The translations under genes and the position numbers were made by a program. The notes beneath the pieces are model-generated. The model saw only the letters and a list, made by a program, of their open reading frames with translations. It was not told the DNA's origin and searched no databases. From Candidatus Paceibacter sp. (GTDB taxonomy: Bacteria > Patescibacteriota > Minisyncoccia > UBA6257 > HR35), in NCBI GenBank assembly GCA_023255765.1, contig JAGDVT010000033.1, forward strand, positions 1-33,322: a stretch of 33,322 nt of DNA, written 5' to 3'. This document shows, one piece after another, positions 29,854 to 33,322 of this stretch; the stretch's first letter is position 1, and each line of letters starts with the position of its first letter.

Positions 29854-31094
29854 TATTGACTAATCTGTCTTTGTTGTAATCCTTGCTCTAATTGTGCAGA
29901 AATTTGTTGATAAACAGGAACTATAATTGAAACTGCAATTAATCCTACGATTAATCCTACAAAAACTATAAGAAGCGGCTCAAGTAATGTCATAAGATTT
30001 TTAATAGTATATTTTACCTCATCTTCATAATATTTTTCCATAACTTCTAATACTTTATTCAAATTCCCTGTTTCTGAGCCTATTATCATAACTCCTGAAA
30101 ATACTGGAGGAAAAATCTTTTCTTGAGATAAAACTTCTTCAAAATTAGAGCCACCTTGAATTTTTTGATGCATTCTTAATGTAGCTTCTTTTAATTCAGG
30201 ATGAGAGATGACCAAACTAGTAAGATATAGCCCTTGAGAAATCGTAATACCGCTTTCTATTAGAGATCCTAAAATAAAACAAAAAGACCTTAAATTCATA
30301 TTTAAAATTAAATTTTTTAAAATAGGCAATCTTAAACTTATTTTTAGCAAAATATTCCTTCCCTTTCTTGTAATTAAAAGTGAAATTAATATAACTATAA
30401 ATAGAAATAAAAAACTAAAAATTAACTTAATATGATCCCCGATCCATATACCTGTTGTTAGAATAACCCTTGAAAAAGCAGGCAATTTTGTGCCCATTTG
30501 TTGGACTAAGCCAGCAATTTTAGGTATAACAAAAGTTGTTACTAATATAATCACTGCAAATGCGGCTATTAATATTATAGAAGGATAAAGTAAAGAAGAC
30601 ATAAGCTCCGTTCTGACATTCTTTTCTTTTTCTAAATCCTCTACCCACTTATCAAAAGTTTTTGTAAGATTACCAGAAAGCTCACCTATTTTAATTAACT
30701 CTATTTCAACAGGAGTAAAGCTTTCAGGAAAATATTGAAATGTCAAATAAAATGGACTCCCTTTTTCTAAATTATAAATTAAAAACAAAACAAAATCTTT
30801 TAAAATCCCATCTTTTAAATTCTTTACGAAAATTTTTAAACCATCTATAAATCCAGCTCCTGATTTTAATATAAGAGATACATTTCTTGCAAAAAAAATT
30901 TTATCTTTTAGAGATATTCTTTTTAATGGTTTTAATATTTTATAAAAAAAAGTTTCAGCAGATAAAGAAATTTTAATAGGAGTAAGTCCCAATCCTGATA
31001 AATAATCTGTGATTTCTTGTTCCGATTCAGCAATTAATTTTGCTTTATGTATTTTACCTAATTGATCTATAGCGACAAATTTATAAAAATTCAT
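29853..31094 (-). CDS. pilC: Type IV pilus / type II secretion inner membrane protein PilC (GspF)
   Basis: A 413-residue protein with two repeats of the GspF domain: LSLKDKIFFARNVSLILKSG near residue 60 and LRSFCFILGSLIESGITISQ near residue 266, each followed by helices, and membrane segments around residues 168-192, 220-240 and 375-398. An FVAIDQLGKIHKAKLIAES start is typical for the PilC N-terminus. PilC is the platform that passes force from PilB to the growing pilus. It is 1 nt after pilB and 1 nt overlapped with lysS. Confidence 0.95.
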   Translation of the reverse strand: MNFYKFVAIDQLGKIHKAKLIAESEQEITDYLSGLGLTPIKISLSAETFFYKILKPLKRISLKDKIFFARNVSLILKSGAGFIDGLKIFVKNLKDGILKDFVLFLIYNLEKGSPFYLTFQYFPESFTPVEIELIKIGELSGNLTKTFDKWVEDLEKEKNVRTELMSSLLYPSIILIAAFAVIILVTTFVIPKIAGLVQQMGTKLPAFSRVILTTGIWIGDHIKLIFSFLFLFIVILISLLITRKGRNILLKISLRLPILKNLILNMNLRSFCFILGSLIESGITISQGLYLTSLVISHPELKEATLRMHQKIQGGSNFEEVLSQEKIFPPVFSGVMIIGSETGNLNKVLEVMEKYYEDEVKYTIKNLMTLLEPLLIVFVGLIVGLIAVSIIVPVYQQISAQLEQGLQQRQISQ

Positions 31095-31095
31095 T

Positions 31096-32802
31096 TTATT
31101 CTTTGATTACCCTTAATACTTCTTCTAATGTTGTAATACCAGCTACAACCTTTTCAAAACCATCTTCAAACATTGTTTTAAAGCCTTTATTTCTTAATAA
31201 ATCCTTAAATTCAACTAGATTAAATTCTTTTCTTGATAAATAATCAGCAATTTCATCATCTACAAAAAACATTTCAAAAATACCAGTTCTTCCTTTATAT
31301 CCTGAATAACCACAATATTCACACCCCCGTCCTTTATAAATATACCGAGGAGATTGGAAATTTTCAATTTGTTCCTTCGACCAGCCAGATCTATAAAGTT
31401 GGTCCTTTATCATTTCTTCTTGATAAGGTTTAATTTCTTCGGTAAATATGCAATTTAAGCAAATTTTTCTTACCAATCTTTGTGCCATAACTAAAACTAA
31501 AGTTGAAGCAACCAAATATTTTGGTACCCCTAAATCTATTAATCTTGGAACTGCGGTTGGGGCATCATTAGTGTGCAAAGTAGAAAGTATTAAGTGTCCT
31601 GTCAATGCTGCTTGTATTGCTATATCAGCAGTTTCAAAATCTCTAATCTCACCTACCATTATTATGTTTGGATCTTGTCTTAAAAGCGCTCTTAAGCCAG
31701 AAGCAAAAGTTAAATCTACTTTAGGATTAACTTGTATTTGATTCACTCTTTCCAATTCATATTCAATAGGATCTTCAATTGTACATATATTAACCTCAGG
31801 TCTATTTAAAAGCTGTAATATTGTATATAAAGTAGTAGTTTTACCAGATCCAGTAGGTCCAGTAGAAAGAATCATGCCATAAGTTTTCTCCATTGCTGCT
31901 TCCATTAGTTTTTGAGCTTTTTCATTCATACCAAGTTCTGCTAAAGAAGTAGGTCTAAATGTAGATGCCAATAACCTTAAAACAGCTTTTTCTCCATACA
32001 TTGTTGGCACTATAGAAACCCTTATATCAAACTCAAAATCGCCTAATTTTGTTTTAAATCTTCCATCTTGAGGTCTGAAATGTTCATCCAATTGAAGTTG
32101 AGATAGTATTTTTATTCTAGCAATCAAAGATGGATGTAAGTTTTTAGGTAATCTCATAATTTCTCTTAATACACCATCTATCCTAAATCTTACTAAACTA
32201 TAATCAGCAAATATTTCTATGTGTATATCAGATGCATTAAGTCCCATCGCGTAATTTAAAAGATTATCTACAATTCTGGTAGCAGAAATCCTTTCTTCTT
32301 CCTCTGTGAGAAAAGCTTTTTCAAATACTTGAACATCCTTTGTTAATAATTGTTGGTATTTTTCTCTATATAATGCTTGATAATTTATTAATGCTCTTTG
32401 TATTTCATCCTCAAATGCAAATAAAGGCTCAATTTTTTTACCGGTTATATTAGATACAAGATTAATTGTCTCAAAATCTCTAGGATTTGCCATTGCTAAA
32501 CTTAAAGTATCTCCTTCAATATCTACAGGAATAACTTTTTTCTGTATAGCAATCTGTTCTGGAACTAACCTTAACACACTAGGATTTATCGAAATAAACC
32601 TTAAATTTGCTCTTTTAACACCTAAGTACTCACTTAATATATTTCCAAAATAATCTTTATCAAGCCATCTTCTGCTAAACATTAAGTCTAAAGGATGAAT
32701 ATTTAGTCTTTTTGCTTCTTTTTGTATTTCTTCCCAAGTAGATTCGTCAACTAAATGATTTTTTATTAAAATATCCTTTAATTCTGTTTCTGATATTATC
32801 AT
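31096..32802 (-). CDS. pilB: Type IV pilus assembly ATPase PilB (GspE)
   Basis: A 568-residue hexameric ATPase: N-terminal MshE-like domain (to about residue 140), then SDIHIEIF (201-208), Walker A GPTGSGKT at 315-322, Asp box TIEDPIEYEL (351-360), Walker B IIMVGEIRD (390-398) and His box STLHTND (407-413). The zinc knuckle pairs are C448/C451 and C494/C497. These are the marks of an extension ATPase rather than PilT. It pairs with pilC downstream. The start overlaps the stop of the membrane protein gene by ATGA. Confidence 0.97.
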   Translation of the reverse strand: MIISETELKDILIKNHLVDESTWEEIQKEAKRLNIHPLDLMFSRRWLDKDYFGNILSEYLGVKRANLRFISINPSVLRLVPEQIAIQKKVIPVDIEGDTLSLAMANPRDFETINLVSNITGKKIEPLFAFEDEIQRALINYQALYREKYQQLLTKDVQVFEKAFLTEEEERISATRIVDNLLNYAMGLNASDIHIEIFADYSLVRFRIDGVLREIMRLPKNLHPSLIARIKILSQLQLDEHFRPQDGRFKTKLGDFEFDIRVSIVPTMYGEKAVLRLLASTFRPTSLAELGMNEKAQKLMEAAMEKTYGMILSTGPTGSGKTTTLYTILQLLNRPEVNICTIEDPIEYELERVNQIQVNPKVDLTFASGLRALLRQDPNIIMVGEIRDFETADIAIQAALTGHLILSTLHTNDAPTAVPRLIDLGVPKYLVASTLVLVMAQRLVRKICLNCIFTEEIKPYQEEMIKDQLYRSGWSKEQIENFQSPRYIYKGRGCEYCGYSGYKGRTGIFEMFFVDDEIADYLSRKEFNLVEFKDLLRNKGFKTMFEDGFEKVVAGITTLEEVLRVIKE

Positions 32803-33322
32803 GGTTTAAATAATTCCAAAATTCCTAATTTGTTTTTTGCTATCATATTAATTATTATAAGAAAAATAGCGATAAAAACCCAATTATCTTTTAAAGAGAT
32901 TTTTTCAAAAAAATCACTTTTTCTTTTTAATTTATTTAAAATGTGCAAAAAGAAAATAATAGCGAAACCAAAAATAATTAGAAAGAAATTTAATGGGAAA
33001 TCAATAAATGAAGTTAATATAGGAATAATATAGTATTCTTCCTCGTAAAATAATGTTTCTTTAAACATTTTATTTAAAAAATAAATAAGTAAAAATACCC
33101 AAAAAGCCCCTAATAATCTCCAAACAAAATCTTTATAAATATGATGATATGTATAAGAGATAAAATAAAAAATAGATTGATTCGGCGGTAATAAATTTCT
33201 CGAAATAGGATGACTTGCCCAAACTATATATTGAACGTATTCTAAGTAAATAATATAAAACAAAGCTAACAAAAAATAAATTAAAAATATTAAAATCCAA
33301 TAAATTTTTTCTTTCCTTCTGA
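32799..33322 (-). CDS. Polytopic membrane protein upstream of pilB (N-terminus outside window)
   Basis: The frame stays open from the stop at 32799 to the window edge. Reading past the TTG at 33272 gives RRKEKIYWILIFLIYFLLAL before the apparent start, so a membrane helix with a basic start belongs to the gene and the true start is beyond 33322 or at its edge. The seen part (about 174 residues) has four or so hydrophobic segments, with a loop WASHPISRNLLPPN. No prepilin peptidase or other catalytic motif is seen. The ATGA overlap with pilB suggests a link to pilus assembly, but I recognise no family. Confidence 0.65.
   Translation of the reverse strand, partial: RRKEKIYWILIFLIYFLLALFYIIYLEYVQYIVWASHPISRNLLPPNQSIFYFISYTYHHIYKDFVWRLLGAFWVFLLIYFLNKMFKETLFYEEEYYIIPILTSFIDFPLNFFLIIFGFAIIFFLHILNKLKRKSDFFEKISLKDNWVFIAIFLIIINMIAKNKLGILELFKP

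Noticed and set aside
31448..31741. Plus-strand frame of 97 codons
   Set aside because: Antisense shadow of pilB; no start signal and no family pattern.
1..33322. CRISPR arrays, insertion sequences, riboswitches, intrinsic terminators
   Set aside because: No spaced direct repeats, transposase frames, known aptamer patterns or GC hairpins followed by T runs were seen by eye; gaps between genes are mostly under 50 nt.
1..33322. Use of TGA as glycine (code 25) as in some Patescibacteria lineages
   Set aside because: TGA ends several genes at the expected family length (infC, the ATPase gene, others in ATGA overlaps), and in-frame TGA is absent from conserved Gly positions.

Overview
This AT-rich window looks like chromosome from a member of the Candidate Phyla Radiation (Patescibacteria). 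The reasons are compact genes with ATGA and TAATG junctions, informational genes of minimal size, a PrgI/VirB4/VirB6-type T4SS-like locus typical of that group, type IV pilus genes and very short intergenic spaces. TGA is used as a stop (for example in infC and in the ATPase gene ending at 1450), which argues against lineages that read TGA as glycine. I cannot place it to class level.

Layout: almost everything is on the minus strand. Positions 1-11499 hold a nine-gene T4SS-like operon (pilin-like fragment, Ig-like secreted protein, membrane protein, VirB4-type ATPase, separate VirB4/TraC N-terminal-like protein, PrgI, linker-rich cytosolic protein, VirB6/TrbL-like channel protein, very large exported coiled-coil protein, membrane-anchored protein) that starts 4 nt after tRNA-Thr(CGT). 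Upstream lie an FtsB/DivIC-like protein, a YraN/UPF0102 protein and a PH-like membrane protein. leuS (+) is divergent from these. valS, a PrsW-like protease, Hsp20, tRNA-Ile(TAT) and a small secreted protein form the next minus-strand unit. A zincin-like gene (+) then runs into the antisense of tRNA-Val(TAC).

Positions 19544-33322 form one long minus-strand array. In transcription order it holds a membrane protein (cut by the window edge), pilB, pilC, lysS, tRNA-Ala(GGC), tRNA-Pro(TGG), infA, rpmJ, rpsM, rpsK, rpsD, rpoA (without C-terminal domain), rplQ, rpsP, an M16 peptidase, an AI-2E family protein, a YkuK-like RNase H-fold protein, infC (no ATG/GTG/TTG start), rpmI, a SLOG protein, an MgtC protein, an amino-acid permease and tRNA-Val.

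The most interesting signal is how expression seems to be organised. I see almost no Shine-Dalgarno sequences. Several starts have a perfect TATAAT ending 7-10 nt before the ATG, and in two places a tRNA 3' end lies exactly 4 nt before the ATG of the next gene. Together these suggest that leaderless or nearly leaderless mRNAs are the rule here, made either by promoters tight against the start codon or by tRNA processing. There is no stretch above 300 bases without a gene; the first 292 bases are the coding fragment of a membrane protein.
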